Assembly: GCF_019977235.1 (NCBI RefSeq)
Contig: NZ_AP024646.1
Location: forward strand, 1,054,001 to 1,118,000
Direction of reading: 5' to 3'
DNA length: 64,000 bases
Source of the DNA: Arthrobacter sp. StoSoilB5
GTDB lineage: Bacteria; Actinomycetota; Actinomycetes; Actinomycetales; Micrococcaceae
In this document: positions 25,557 to 34,710 of the stretch, piece after piece
Layout of the letters: each line of letters begins with the position of its first letter
Numbering within the stretch: the stretch's first letter is position 1
The notes under the pieces: generated by a model
The model's input: only the letters and a program-made list of their open reading frames with translations
Told to the model about the DNA's origin: nothing
Databases searched by the model: none
Made by a program: the position numbers and the translations under genes

Positions 25557-27290
25557 ATGCTTGTCACCCTTATACGGCGCTACTCCAAGCCGTATTTGCC
25601 GCAGATAGTGGCCGTCCTCATATTCCAGTTGGCGTCCACCATTGCCACGCTCTACCTCCCAAGCCTCAACGCCAAAATCATTGACGAGGGAGTCTCCCGC
25701 GGCGATACCGACTTCATTTGGCGGACCGGCGCGCTCATGCTCGCCGTCGCACTCGGCCAGGTGCTTACCGCCGTCACGGCTGTGTACTTCGGTGCGCGGA
25801 CAGCAATGGCGATCGGCCGGGACATCCGGCGCAGCGTCTACCGCCAAGTGAGCAGCTTTTCCGCCCAGGACGTGAACCGTTTTGGTGCTCCTACGCTGAT
25901 CACGCGCGGCACCAATGATGTCCAGCAGGTTCAGATGCTGGTTCTGATGGGCCTGAACTTCATGGTCTCCACCCCCATCATGTGCGTGGGCGGCATCATC
26001 ATGGCACTACGCGAGGACCTCAGCTTGTCCTGGCTGGTCTGGGTTTCCGTGCCCATCCTCGTGGCAGTCGTTGGCTACCTCGTGGTTCGCTTGATGCCGC
26101 TGTTTCGTTCAATGCAGGCCAAGATCGATGCCATCAATGGCGTGCTGCGCGAGCAAATCATTGGTATCCGGGTTGTTCGCGCTTTTGTGCGGGAGCCTTT
26201 CGAAGCCAAGCGTTTCGGTGATGCCAACCAGGAGCTCACCGCGGTCTCCGTGAAGATCGGCAATCTCTTTGTCCTGATGTTCCCCGCCATCGGCATGATC
26301 CTGCACCTCTCTACCGCGGCGGTGCTGTGGTTCGGCGGTCAGCGCGTGGATTCCGGCGACATGCAGGTGGGGTCCCTCACGGCTTTCCTTCAGTACCTCC
26401 TCCAGATCCTCATGGCAGTCATGATGGGTACCTTCATGGCCATGATGATTCCCCGCGCTTCCGTCTGTGCAGACCGTATTGGCGAGGTACTGGACGTGGA
26501 GCCTTCCATCCACAATCCGGCTTCCCCCGTGGTCCCGGCCCAAAAGAAGGGACACGTGGAGTTCCGCGATGTCACCTTCAAGTACCCCGGGGCCGAGGCG
26601 CCGGTGCTGAGCAATATTTCCTTCACAGCTGAGCCCGGCAAGACCCTCGCGATCATCGGGTCCACAGGCGCAGGAAAGACCACTCTCGTTTCCCTGCTGC
26701 CGCGGCTTTACGATGTCGCCTCAGGTGACGTCCTCCTCGACGGCGTTCCTGTCACCGAACTGGACGCATCGGAGATCACCAGCCGAGTCTCAGCCGTGCC
26801 GCAGAAACCGTATCTTTTCTCCGGGACCATCGAGCACAACCTCCGCTTTGGCAAGCCGGAGGCCACTGACGAGGAACTATGGGAGGCGCTGGAGACCGCG
26901 CAGGCCAAGGGTTTCGTTGAGGAGAAGTCGTCAGGCCTGAACCGGCGGATCGCCCAGGGTGGCACCAATGTGTCCGGGGGCCAGCGTCAGCGCCTTTCCA
27001 TTGCAAGGGCCCTGGTGACCAAGCCGAATGTCTACCTGTTTGACGATTCCTTCTCCGCACTGGACGTCGCTACCGACGCCAGGCTCCGTAAGGCCTTGAA
27101 GGCCAAGACGCAGGACGCCACAGTGATCATCGTCGCGCAGCGGGTCTCGACCATTGCCGATGCGGACGAGATCCTGGTTTTGGATAACGGCCGGATCGTG
27201 GATCGCGGAACGCACGACGAACTGCTGGAAACCTCGCCTACGTACCAGGAAATTGTTGAATCCCAGCTGAGCGTAGAGGAAGTCGCATGA
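25557..27290 (+). CDS. Heterodimeric ABC exporter, subunit with degenerate ATPase site
   Basis: A 577-aa half-transporter with six membrane helices (about 10-300) fused to an ABC ATPase. Walker A G-S-T-G-A-G-K-T lies near 368, the signature N-V-S-G-G-Q-R-Q-R near 470, and Walker B ends F-D-D-S-F-S-A-L-D, with Asp where the catalytic Glu normally stands. This D-D-S-F-S-A pattern marks the TM287/BmrC-type member of asymmetric exporters. ATG 25557 is 9 nt after AAGGA; the GTG at 25551 is too close. The gene overlaps its partner by ATGA, so the two subunits are coupled. Substrate unknown; multidrug or lipid-like export is typical. Confidence 0.9.
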   Translation: MLVTLIRRYSKPYLPQIVAVLIFQLASTIATLYLPSLNAKIIDEGVSRGDTDFIWRTGALMLAVALGQVLTAVTAVYFGARTAMAIGRDIRRSVYRQVSSFSAQDVNRFGAPTLITRGTNDVQQVQMLVLMGLNFMVSTPIMCVGGIIMALREDLSLSWLVWVSVPILVAVVGYLVVRLMPLFRSMQAKIDAINGVLREQIIGIRVVRAFVREPFEAKRFGDANQELTAVSVKIGNLFVLMFPAIGMILHLSTAAVLWFGGQRVDSGDMQVGSLTAFLQYLLQILMAVMMGTFMAMMIPRASVCADRIGEVLDVEPSIHNPASPVVPAQKKGHVEFRDVTFKYPGAEAPVLSNISFTAEPGKTLAIIGSTGAGKTTLVSLLPRLYDVASGDVLLDGVPVTELDASEITSRVSAVPQKPYLFSGTIEHNLRFGKPEATDEELWEALETAQAKGFVEEKSSGLNRRIAQGGTNVSGGQRQRLSIARALVTKPNVYLFDDSFSALDVATDARLRKALKAKTQDATVIIVAQRVSTIADADEILVLDNGRIVDRGTHDELLETSPTYQEIVESQLSVEEVA

Positions 27291-29362
27291 GCGAGCAGAA
27301 CCAGCAGAAGAAGCGTGGCTGGGCTGCCAAGGCAGAGGCCGCGAAGAATGCCAAGGCCACGGCCGAAGATGAAGTGGCAACCGAGGCGCTTGACGACGAC
27401 TTCGTAGAGGAGGAGTACGTCCCTTCGGAAGCCGATGGCGGCATGTTCGGCGATGTTCCGGCAAAGAAAGCGAAGGAGTTCTGGCCGTCGGCCAAGCGGC
27501 TCATGGGCTTGCTGAAGCCCGAGAGTGTTGGCGTCTACGTCGTAATCGGCCTTGTGGTGGTCTCGGTAGTCCTGAATGTGATTGCGCCCAAGGTTCTGGG
27601 CAGCGCAATGGACGTGATATTCGGCGGCGTCATGGGCAAGCAGCTCCCTCCCGGCGTCTCCCAGGAACAGTTCGTCGAGCTCATGCGCCAGCAAGGCCAA
27701 GAGAACTTTGCGGACATGGTCTCCAAGATGGAACTCACCAACGGGATCAATTTCCCCAAGCTGACGTTCCTCATTTCGATCGTGCTCCTGATGTACTTTG
27801 TGGCCAACATCTTCCTGTGGGCGCAAGGCTGGCTGCTCAACAGGATCGTCATGCGCGTCATCAAGCAGCTCCGCAATGACGTCCAGGCAAAGCTCAACAG
27901 GCTCCCGCTCAACTACTTCGACACGCGCCAGCGCGGCGACATCCTCTCCCGTGTGACCAACGACGTCGACAATGTCCAGCAGGGATTGCAGCAGGCGTTC
28001 GCACAGTTGGTCAGCTCGGTGCTTACCGTGCTGGGCATCACGGTGATGATGTTCATCGTGTCCTGGGAGCTGGCACTTATCGCACTGATAGCACTGCCAC
28101 TTTCCGGTGTCATGGCCGGCGTCATTGGTGCAAGGAGCCAGAAGCTCTTTGCTGCACAGTGGAAGAACACCGGCTCGCTGAACGGCCAGATCGAGGAATC
28201 GTTCTCGGGGCATGACCTGGTCAAGGTGTTCGGCCGCGACGCCGACATGCTGGTGCGTTTCGATGAGCGCAACGAGGCCCTGTACAAGGCTTCGTTCGGT
28301 GCCCAGTTTGTTTCGGGTGTAATTTTCCCGGCAATGAACTTCGTGTCCTACCTGTCCTACGTCGGCATTGCGGTGGTGGGCGGCCTGCGGGTTGCCTCAG
28401 GTTCCATGAGCCTTGGCGACGCCACGGCCTTCATCCAGTACTCGCGTGAATTCACCCAGCCGCTCGGACAGATCGCGGGCATGGCCAACATGTTGCAGTC
28501 CGGTGTCGCCTCGGCCGAGCGAGTCTTCGAATTCCTTGACGCAGACGAAGAAGTTGAAGAGACCAGCACCCGCCACCTGCCGGCCAAGACAGATGGCCAC
28601 GTGGAATTCGAGCATGTCTCGTTCAGCTATGTGGAGGACAAGCCCCTCATCGAAGACCTGTCCTTCAGCGCGGAGCCTGGCCACACAGTGGCCATCGTGG
28701 GGCCCACCGGTGCTGGAAAGACCACCTTGGTGAACCTGGTAATGCGCTTCTACGAGCTCAATGCCGGTCGAATCACTTTGGACGGCGTGGACATCAAGGA
28801 TCTCAGCCGCTCCGAGCTGCGGTCCAAAGTGGGCATGGTGTTGCAGGATGCGTGGCTGTTCGGCGGGACCATCTACGACAACATCAAGTACGGCAACCTG
28901 GACGCCACCGAGGCACAAATCATGGAAGCGGCCAAGGCGACCTACGTGGACCGCTTCGTGCGGGCACTGCCGGATGGCTACCAAACGATCATCGACGAAG
29001 AAGGCAACAACGTCAGTGCCGGTGAGAAGCAGCTCATCACCATCGCACGTGCGTTTGTCTCCGATCCTTCGCTGTTGATCCTTGATGAAGCCACCAGCTC
29101 GGTGGACACCCGTACGGAATTGTTGCTGCAGAAGGCCATGGCCGCCCTCCGCACGGACCGGACCAGCTTTGTGATCGCCCACCGTCTGTCGACCATCCGC
29201 GACGCCGATACCATCCTGGTGATGGAGAACGGGCAGATCGTTGAGCAGGGCAACCACAACCAGTTGCTGGTGCTGCAAGGCGCTTACTACCGTCTCTACA
29301 TGTCCCAGTTTGCCGGTGAGGAAGAGACGGCCGTGGATGATTCGACGGCGGTGCACAGCTGA
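27287..29362 (+). CDS. Heterodimeric ABC exporter, catalytically competent subunit
   Basis: A 691-aa half-transporter. A hydrophilic, charged N-terminal extension of about 80 residues (Lys/Ala then Glu/Asp-rich) precedes six membrane helices and the ATPase. Walker A G-P-T-G-A-G-K-T lies near 470, Walker B L-L-I-L-D-E-A-T-S-S-V-D carries the catalytic Glu, but the signature is N-V-S-A-G-E-K-Q instead of L-S-G-G-Q. Thus the site formed by the partner's Walker motifs and this signature is degenerate, and the other site is complete, exactly the TM287/288 arrangement. Long N-terminal extensions are common in the larger subunit of actinobacterial pairs. Confidence 0.9.
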   Translation: MSEQNQQKKRGWAAKAEAAKNAKATAEDEVATEALDDDFVEEEYVPSEADGGMFGDVPAKKAKEFWPSAKRLMGLLKPESVGVYVVIGLVVVSVVLNVIAPKVLGSAMDVIFGGVMGKQLPPGVSQEQFVELMRQQGQENFADMVSKMELTNGINFPKLTFLISIVLLMYFVANIFLWAQGWLLNRIVMRVIKQLRNDVQAKLNRLPLNYFDTRQRGDILSRVTNDVDNVQQGLQQAFAQLVSSVLTVLGITVMMFIVSWELALIALIALPLSGVMAGVIGARSQKLFAAQWKNTGSLNGQIEESFSGHDLVKVFGRDADMLVRFDERNEALYKASFGAQFVSGVIFPAMNFVSYLSYVGIAVVGGLRVASGSMSLGDATAFIQYSREFTQPLGQIAGMANMLQSGVASAERVFEFLDADEEVEETSTRHLPAKTDGHVEFEHVSFSYVEDKPLIEDLSFSAEPGHTVAIVGPTGAGKTTLVNLVMRFYELNAGRITLDGVDIKDLSRSELRSKVGMVLQDAWLFGGTIYDNIKYGNLDATEAQIMEAAKATYVDRFVRALPDGYQTIIDEEGNNVSAGEKQLITIARAFVSDPSLLILDEATSSVDTRTELLLQKAMAALRTDRTSFVIAHRLSTIRDADTILVMENGQIVEQGNHNQLLVLQGAYYRLYMSQFAGEEETAVDDSTAVHS

Positions 29363-29364
29363 GC

Positions 29365-29853
29365 GTGGATTCCCTGAAGACTGCGGTTCAAGCCCAGGAT
29401 TCCGTGGCACCCCAGCGCATCGAGGTACTTGTACCTATGCGCTGGGGTGACATGGATGCATATGGGCATATCAACAATGTGCAGATCGTGCGCATGCTGG
29501 AGGAAGCCCGAATCGCGGCTTTCGGACCCCCACGGGGTGCCGGCCTTCCGGGCGTGGAACCGCCGGCAGCCCTGTTCAATGATGTCGAAGAGGGCACCAT
29601 GACCTTGGTTGTGGAGCACAAAGTCCGGTACGTCCGGACTTTGGAATACCGCAATATTCCGGCGGTTGTGCAGATTTGGGTCGGCGCCATCAAGGGGGCC
29701 AGCTTTGATCTTCACTACGTCATCAAGGACCCCGTCACAAAAGAAGACTGTGTCAAGGCAACTACGCACCTGGCATTCGTGGCAGAAGCTACCGGCAGGG
29801 TCCTCAGGCTCACACCGGACCAGAAGGAAAAGTTGGAGCGTTACCGCGCGTAG
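29365..29853 (+). CDS. Hotdog-fold acyl-CoA thioesterase
   Basis: A 162-aa protein of the 4-hydroxybenzoyl-CoA thioesterase/YbgC group. M-R-W-G-D-M-D-A-Y-G-H-I-N-N near residue 29 is the active-site signature, with Asp and His as the catalytic region. It hydrolyses an acyl-CoA thioester; the chain type is unknown. GTG 29365 starts 2 nt after the stop of the ABC gene, suggesting cotranscription. No function link to the exporter is evident. Confidence 0.87.
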   Translation: MDSLKTAVQAQDSVAPQRIEVLVPMRWGDMDAYGHINNVQIVRMLEEARIAAFGPPRGAGLPGVEPPAALFNDVEEGTMTLVVEHKVRYVRTLEYRNIPAVVQIWVGAIKGASFDLHYVIKDPVTKEDCVKATTHLAFVAEATGRVLRLTPDQKEKLERYRA

Positions 29854-29862
29854 AGTTTCACC

Positions 29863-30630
29863 ATGAAACTTGAAATCGCCGTGGTGAGCGCGGCGGGTGC
29901 CGGTACCGCAGCATCCGAAGGTGCCGACCGGATTGAGCTCTGCAGCAGCCTGGAACTTGGGGGCATCACGCCAAGCCAGGGACTGATGGAAGCCAGCGTT
30001 GAACACGTCGCGGGACGCCTGCAGATCCACCCATTGATACGATGCCGCCCCGGCGATTTCCACTACTCCGCCTCGGATGTGGACACCATGGTGCACGAAG
30101 TACGCCATCTGCTGGCTCAGGGCGCCCACGGCGTAGTGGTGGGCGCCCTGACCGCAGAGGGCGACGTCGATGTTCACGCGATACGACGCCTGCTGGATTC
30201 TGCCCGGCAGGCCAGCCCGGAAGCGCAGTTGACCTTCCATCGCGCGATCGATCAATCACGGGACCCCATGGCCACCCTTGACGAATTGCTGGAACTCGGC
30301 TTCACCCGGGTACTCACGTCAGGCCATGAGCCCACCGCAGGTGAAGGCCTTGCCACACTTTCCGAGATGGTGGAGCGGGCCGGGGGAGCCATCGAAATCA
30401 TGGCCGGAGGCGGACTTACGCTTGGCGACATCCCGGCGATGCACGCTGCCGGCCTGTCTGCCGTTCATTTGTCCGCCAAGAGAACCGTCTCAACGCTGGG
30501 GGAGCGGACCATATCCCTTGGCGCGCAGGATGATGCCGACCCCACGGCGTATACCGTCACCGACAGGGACACGGTCCGGATGCTCAGGGCGGAGATCAAT
30601 GCGCTGGAACTCGGTGCTCCTCCGGAATAG
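29863..30630 (+). CDS. cutC: CutC-family protein
   Basis: A 255-aa TIM-barrel protein of the CutC family, long called copper homeostasis protein although the biochemical role remains unclear. Typical motifs: A-D-R-I-E-L-C-S-S-L-E-L-G-G-I-T-P-S near residue 22, R-C-R-P-G-D-F near 60, and I-M-A-G-G-G-L near 185. It lies 9 bp after the thioesterase gene and ends only 15 bp from the convergent GH32 gene. Length is normal for the family. Confidence 0.9.
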   Translation: MKLEIAVVSAAGAGTAASEGADRIELCSSLELGGITPSQGLMEASVEHVAGRLQIHPLIRCRPGDFHYSASDVDTMVHEVRHLLAQGAHGVVVGALTAEGDVDVHAIRRLLDSARQASPEAQLTFHRAIDQSRDPMATLDELLELGFTRVLTSGHEPTAGEGLATLSEMVERAGGAIEIMAGGGLTLGDIPAMHAAGLSAVHLSAKRTVSTLGERTISLGAQDDADPTAYTVTDRDTVRMLRAEINALELGAPPE

Positions 30631-30645
30631 CTTCCACTGCCGAGG

Positions 30646-33234
30646 TCAGCCTCCCCACATGGCCTGGTTCAACGGAGTTACCCTCAGGCTTTCCAGCCGT
30701 GCGGTTCCTCCTTCGGAGAAAACCGAGATGTTGGTGGCACCAGCGGCTGGAAAGACCTGGTCTGTGATGGTCGTCAGGCCGTCCTGGGCGAAGAGCTCCA
30801 CGGATGCACGGTCCACGTAAAGGCGCAGGCGGAGCCGGCCATTCATCAACTCGACCCGCGGATCCTCCACTGAACTGAAGGCTGGATGGAATCCCTCGTT
30901 GCCGGAGTTGGTCCTGTCGATGGAGAGCCGTTTAGTGGCCGGAGCATAGCCGATCCGGGTGGCTTCGGTTCCGTTGCCAAGGACTTTCAGGCCAAACGCC
31001 GCCGCGGTCCCCGGTGAGAACTCGGCGTCAACCTGCACCACGTCACCTGTGATGGGAAGCGTGGTTGTTCCCGGCGCGATGTCCTGGGCCGACGCCGTGT
31101 ACGCCGCTGCGGTGTTCTTCAATGCATCGGCCTGGGACACCACCTGCTGCCGCAGCCGCGGGCCCATGGACGTCTGGGTAAGAACGACTTCGCGGGGTAA
31201 TGCCATGGTCCCGCGCCATGTCGTGGAGGGAGTGTCCTGGCCGTAGTCCCAATTGTTCATCCATCCCAGCATGATGCGCTTGCCGTCGGGAGCATTGTTG
31301 AAGGACACCGTCGCGTAGTAGTCCCTGCCCCAGTCCAGCCAATCGTGCTGTTCCAGATGGGAGGCATACGAGGAAACGAACTCGTCGGCCAGGATGTGTC
31401 CCCAGCCGCCGCGGTTGTTGTCCACGATTTTGATGGTGGCCTGGCTGCCCTTGTAGGCGCTGACGTCCCAGGCTTTCCAGTCCAGATGTTCGGAGTCGTT
31501 ACCGGTGGCGGTGCGGACTGTCTGCCCATTGACCACAAGGTTCACTGTGGTTTCAGAGCTCCTGGGCTTCGCCTGCTCCGAGCCCAGCACCATGTGGTCA
31601 AGTGTCAGATGGCCCCAGGGCCCCGTTGCGTTATCAACAACTCGGATGCGGGCGATCTGGCCGTACCAAGGGGAAACGTCCCAATTCTGCCAGTTCAGGT
31701 CCCCTGAATTCGTGCCGGTTGCCGTGCGCACCGGCACGCCGCCAACCAGCAGCTCAACCTGGAGTTCCCCGCCAGTGCGGCTGCCGCCGCCCAATAGGAA
31801 TCCGATGTTGGTGTTGGTCAGGTAAAACTCGGGAGACGTGATGGTACCAACGTTGTTGTCCTGGTACGGGCCGCCTTCGAAGGTGTTGATCCGTTTCCCG
31901 ATGGCGAATTCACCGCCCGACGTCGAGGGGTTCAGGGCCGCCTGGAAGTCCCCGGTGAGTTGCCAGCCGGCTTGGGTCAGCGTTCCGGAATAGTCGAAGC
32001 CGTCGAACAGCAGATAGCCCGGAGGGGGCTGGTTTCCCGATTGCTGGCCGGATTCCTGCGGGTGCTTTCCGCCGCCTGCGAGGAAGTTGAGGTAGTCCTT
32101 GTCCAGAGTGAAAGGTGCTGATTCCATGGTGCCAACGGGAGCATCTCCGCCGTTGAAGCCGTTAACCAGCCCGGCTCCGATGTTGCCGGTAACCGCCATT
32201 TGTCCTGGGAGAGTCCCGGATGCGGGAACGCTTCCCCAAGGCCCGGAACTGTTTGACGGATCGTTCTGGACGTTCCAGCCGCTGTAGTTGCCGCCGTTGA
32301 ATCCCGCAAGGACGTTTCCGGGTGGAAGTTGGCTGGCGGGATCGATATTTTCGGCGGTGAATGAAGTGCCGTTGAAGGTTCCAACGAAATACTGTCCGCC
32401 GCTGCCCCCTGCCACCGCTCCAGGGTTGATGTTCACGCTGAGGACCCACTTGACGTTATTTGGGTCTCCGTCGACGGCGAGGGGGAAAAGGTCAGGGCAT
32501 TCCCACTGCCCTCCGGTCGCATTTGCCGGACCGAAGTCGTCCAAGTAATTCCATTGCTTCAAGTCGTTGCTCTTATAGAAGAGGACGCGGTGCTCGTCAG
32601 CTTCAACAGCCGCCATCACCCAGTAGTCCGGACCGGTCGGGGCGTCGTACCAAAAGACCTTGGGGTCGCGGAAGCTGGAGGTGTTCCTGCTGAGGACCGG
32701 GTTGTTCCCGTACTTGGTCCAAGTCTGCCCGTCGTCGGTACTGAACGCCAGCGACTGTGCCTGTTTACCGGCCTGGGTGGGGTGGGCCGCTGTGTAATTG
32801 CTCGTGTAGATGGCCACCAACGGCGGATTTTGGAGAGTCCCGAGTCCGCTGGTGTTCTGGGTGTCCACCACTACTGAGCCGGAGAAGATTTCCTCGATGA
32901 CCTGGCCGGATCCGTTGAATCCCCGCGGAATGGCGAGTGGCTGTTCCTCCCAATGGATCAGGTCGGTGGAGGAAGCGTGGCCCCAGCTCATGTCCCCCCA
33001 TCGTGTTCCGTTGGGGTTGTACTGGTAATACATGTGGTATTTCCCGTTGTGGAAGACCAGCCCGTTGGGATCGTTCATCCAGTTCGCTTCGGGCGTGTAG
33101 TGCAGGTACGGCCGGTATTGCTGGGTGGCCGGGTCCGGGTCGGTGGCCTGGGCGGTGGTAGCAACTGCGGATGAGGCAGCGGTGAGTGCCACGGCTACCC
33201 CAATCGACATTAAGGCTTTGGGGCGTCTTGTCAT
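30646..33234 (-). CDS. Secreted GH32 fructanase (levanase/inulinase type) with nested inserted modules
   Basis: About 862 aa, exported by a Sec signal peptide (hydrophobic residues about 8-28, A-Q-A cleavage). The GH32 five-bladed propeller has its nucleophile Asp55 in N-W-M-N-D-P-N-G, the F-R-D-P motif (Asp190) and the acid/base Glu245 in W-E-C-P-D. Between blades, residues about 310-622 are inserted: a beta-sandwich module (A) that is itself split by a homologous module (B, about 407-551). The propeller resumes at D-W-L-D-W-G-R-D-Y, and a C-terminal beta-sandwich ends the protein. The cytoplasmic GH32 of this island lacks the insertion. It likely releases fructose from inulin or levan outside the cell. 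ATG 33234 is 10 nt after GAAAGG. Confidence 0.9.
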   Translation of the reverse strand: MTRRPKALMSIGVAVALTAASSAVATTAQATDPDPATQQYRPYLHYTPEANWMNDPNGLVFHNGKYHMYYQYNPNGTRWGDMSWGHASSTDLIHWEEQPLAIPRGFNGSGQVIEEIFSGSVVVDTQNTSGLGTLQNPPLVAIYTSNYTAAHPTQAGKQAQSLAFSTDDGQTWTKYGNNPVLSRNTSSFRDPKVFWYDAPTGPDYWVMAAVEADEHRVLFYKSNDLKQWNYLDDFGPANATGGQWECPDLFPLAVDGDPNNVKWVLSVNINPGAVAGGSGGQYFVGTFNGTSFTAENIDPASQLPPGNVLAGFNGGNYSGWNVQNDPSNSSGPWGSVPASGTLPGQMAVTGNIGAGLVNGFNGGDAPVGTMESAPFTLDKDYLNFLAGGGKHPQESGQQSGNQPPPGYLLFDGFDYSGTLTQAGWQLTGDFQAALNPSTSGGEFAIGKRINTFEGGPYQDNNVGTITSPEFYLTNTNIGFLLGGGSRTGGELQVELLVGGVPVRTATGTNSGDLNWQNWDVSPWYGQIARIRVVDNATGPWGHLTLDHMVLGSEQAKPRSSETTVNLVVNGQTVRTATGNDSEHLDWKAWDVSAYKGSQATIKIVDNNRGGWGHILADEFVSSYASHLEQHDWLDWGRDYYATVSFNNAPDGKRIMLGWMNNWDYGQDTPSTTWRGTMALPREVVLTQTSMGPRLRQQVVSQADALKNTAAAYTASAQDIAPGTTTLPITGDVVQVDAEFSPGTAAAFGLKVLGNGTEATRIGYAPATKRLSIDRTNSGNEGFHPAFSSVEDPRVELMNGRLRLRLYVDRASVELFAQDGLTTITDQVFPAAGATNISVFSEGGTARLESLRVTPLNQAMWGG

Positions 33235-33273
33235 CGTTGACAGACCTTTCGTCAAGGACTTGCGTTGCGGATG

Positions 33274-33312
33274 ACGACGGCGGACCCGCCCTGGGGCGAC
33301 GTCCGCCGTCGT
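33274..33312 (-). terminator. Intergenic hairpin between the GH91 and GH32 genes
   Basis: ACGACGGCGGAC (33274-33285) pairs perfectly with 33301-33312 around a 15-nt loop, starting 16 bp after the GH91 stop on the minus strand. It may terminate or attenuate transcription into the secreted GH32 gene, or protect the upstream mRNA. Confidence 0.7.
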
Positions 33313-33328
33313 AATTCATGGTGTGCCG

Positions 33329-34534
33329 TTACGGCGTGGCCCTGAACGCGTAGTTGGACGCGTACCTCACCACCTGGTTGCTATCGCCGCTATCGAGCAC
33401 CTTGGAGCCCGAGGTTGAAGCATCCAGGACTACGGTGTGCACTGCGATGGCTGAGACGGTGTTGTTGGTGGCGATGTAGTTGTTGTTTCCGGAAGCCACC
33501 AGGATGATGGTGGGCGTCTGCCCGGACGGCGTGACCGATCCCGATGCGACGTCGTAGCTGAAATGGTTTCCAACAACGGTGTTGTTGCTGCCCGCTATGT
33601 GCACCAGTCCGAAGAGATCGTCCAAACCGTTGTTGTACGGTTTGAGGGGATCGAATGGTTCCATCTGGCGCAGGAAGTGATTGGCCCCAACGAGATTTTC
33701 CGTGCAGCTTCCTTCAAAATTCACCATGCCGGGGTAGAAGGCATGGAAACGGTTGGACGTTATGGAGGACCGCGTGCAGTTCTTGAAATGCACGCTGCTC
33801 TTGCCCCTGGGGAAGACGTTGTTGCCCGTGACTAGCAAGCCCATGTGTCCCTCGGCGAAAATCGAGAATCCCACGTAGCCGGCGCCAATGAGGTTGTCGG
33901 TCACTTTTGAGGCCTGGCCCGATCCTGTCAGTTCCACGCATGATCCACATTCAGCAAGGAAGTTGCTGCTGACGCTTAAGGCGTCCGTATCCCTCACCAC
34001 AAGCCCATGCTCGAGGTAGACCATTCCCATGCGTTCCACACGGCAGGAATCGTTGGCAGAATCGAAGCGGATGCCTGTTTTGCCGTTGGTGTAATCGTTC
34101 TCGTTGGAGCCGAACGAGACGCCGTCAAGGCAGAAGTTCTCGAACACCACTGAGCTGAGCCGTGGATCGCCGGTGCGGTAGACCCGGAAGGCGTCCGTGT
34201 TCCCGTCTGTGTTTTCCACCCTGACGCGGCTGGCGCCGGGGTTGATCTCGTGCCAGCCCGAGGTGTTGCCGGCGTTGTAGCGGATGCTCAACGAGGTGAA
34301 GCCATGTCCCGATCCACGGATGGTCAGGAAGCTGATGTCCACATTGACGCGGGTCTTGAGGGAGTAGTCTCCCGGGGGTATATAGATAACGGCACCTGGC
34401 TTGGACGCCTGGCTGGTCTGCTGGCTCTTGATGTCGGCGATGATGCTGTTGATGATGAGCCCGATGTCGTTGTACGGGGTAGCGGACGGATTCCCTGGCA
34501 CGCTCCAGGTGGTGACGTCATAGACGGTGGTCAA
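33329..34534 (-). CDS. GH91 inulin fructotransferase (difructose anhydride-forming) without signal peptide
   Basis: A 401-aa right-handed beta-helix protein. Repeating N-N, G-x-G-F-T and V-F-P-R-G-K-S-S turns and the overall sequence match Arthrobacter inulin fructotransferases, which cut difructose anhydride (DFA I or III) from inulin ends. Asp184 and Glu195 (D-A-L-S-V-S-S-N-F-L-A-E) have the 11-residue spacing of the catalytic pair I recall for GH91. Known enzymes are secreted, yet this frame starts directly at the catalytic domain with TTG 34534 (GAGGAG about 8 nt upstream) and has an in-frame stop five codons before it. A Tat-leader mini-ORF lies 176 bp upstream. DFA I versus III cannot be told. 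Confidence 0.85.
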   Translation of the reverse strand: MTTVYDVTTWSVPGNPSATPYNDIGLIINSIIADIKSQQTSQASKPGAVIYIPPGDYSLKTRVNVDISFLTIRGSGHGFTSLSIRYNAGNTSGWHEINPGASRVRVENTDGNTDAFRVYRTGDPRLSSVVFENFCLDGVSFGSNENDYTNGKTGIRFDSANDSCRVERMGMVYLEHGLVVRDTDALSVSSNFLAECGSCVELTGSGQASKVTDNLIGAGYVGFSIFAEGHMGLLVTGNNVFPRGKSSVHFKNCTRSSITSNRFHAFYPGMVNFEGSCTENLVGANHFLRQMEPFDPLKPYNNGLDDLFGLVHIAGSNNTVVGNHFSYDVASGSVTPSGQTPTIILVASGNNNYIATNNTVSAIAVHTVVLDASTSGSKVLDSGDSNQVVRYASNYAFRATP

Positions 34535-34710
34535 AGCTGGTTCTCCTCACATCGTTGGGGGACTGAACTGTGTTGCTTCTCTTCAAGTGCGTCCGGAACC
34601 GCCGGCGCCGTGCTCTGCATGCTCGCTCGTGCCTCGCTTAGACGCATGCTGCCGCACGCCTCCGGCGGTTGTGGGTGGTTCTACAGACGGGTGCTCTATG
34701 GACGGTTGCT

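Noticed and set aside
27032..28213. 393-codon minus-strand frame in the ABC exporter genes
   Set aside because: Crosses two well-supported ABC genes; no recognisable domain.
34535..34710. Single frameshift joining the Tat leader to the GH91 gene
   Set aside because: Stops occur in all three frames between them, so one indel cannot restore a fusion.
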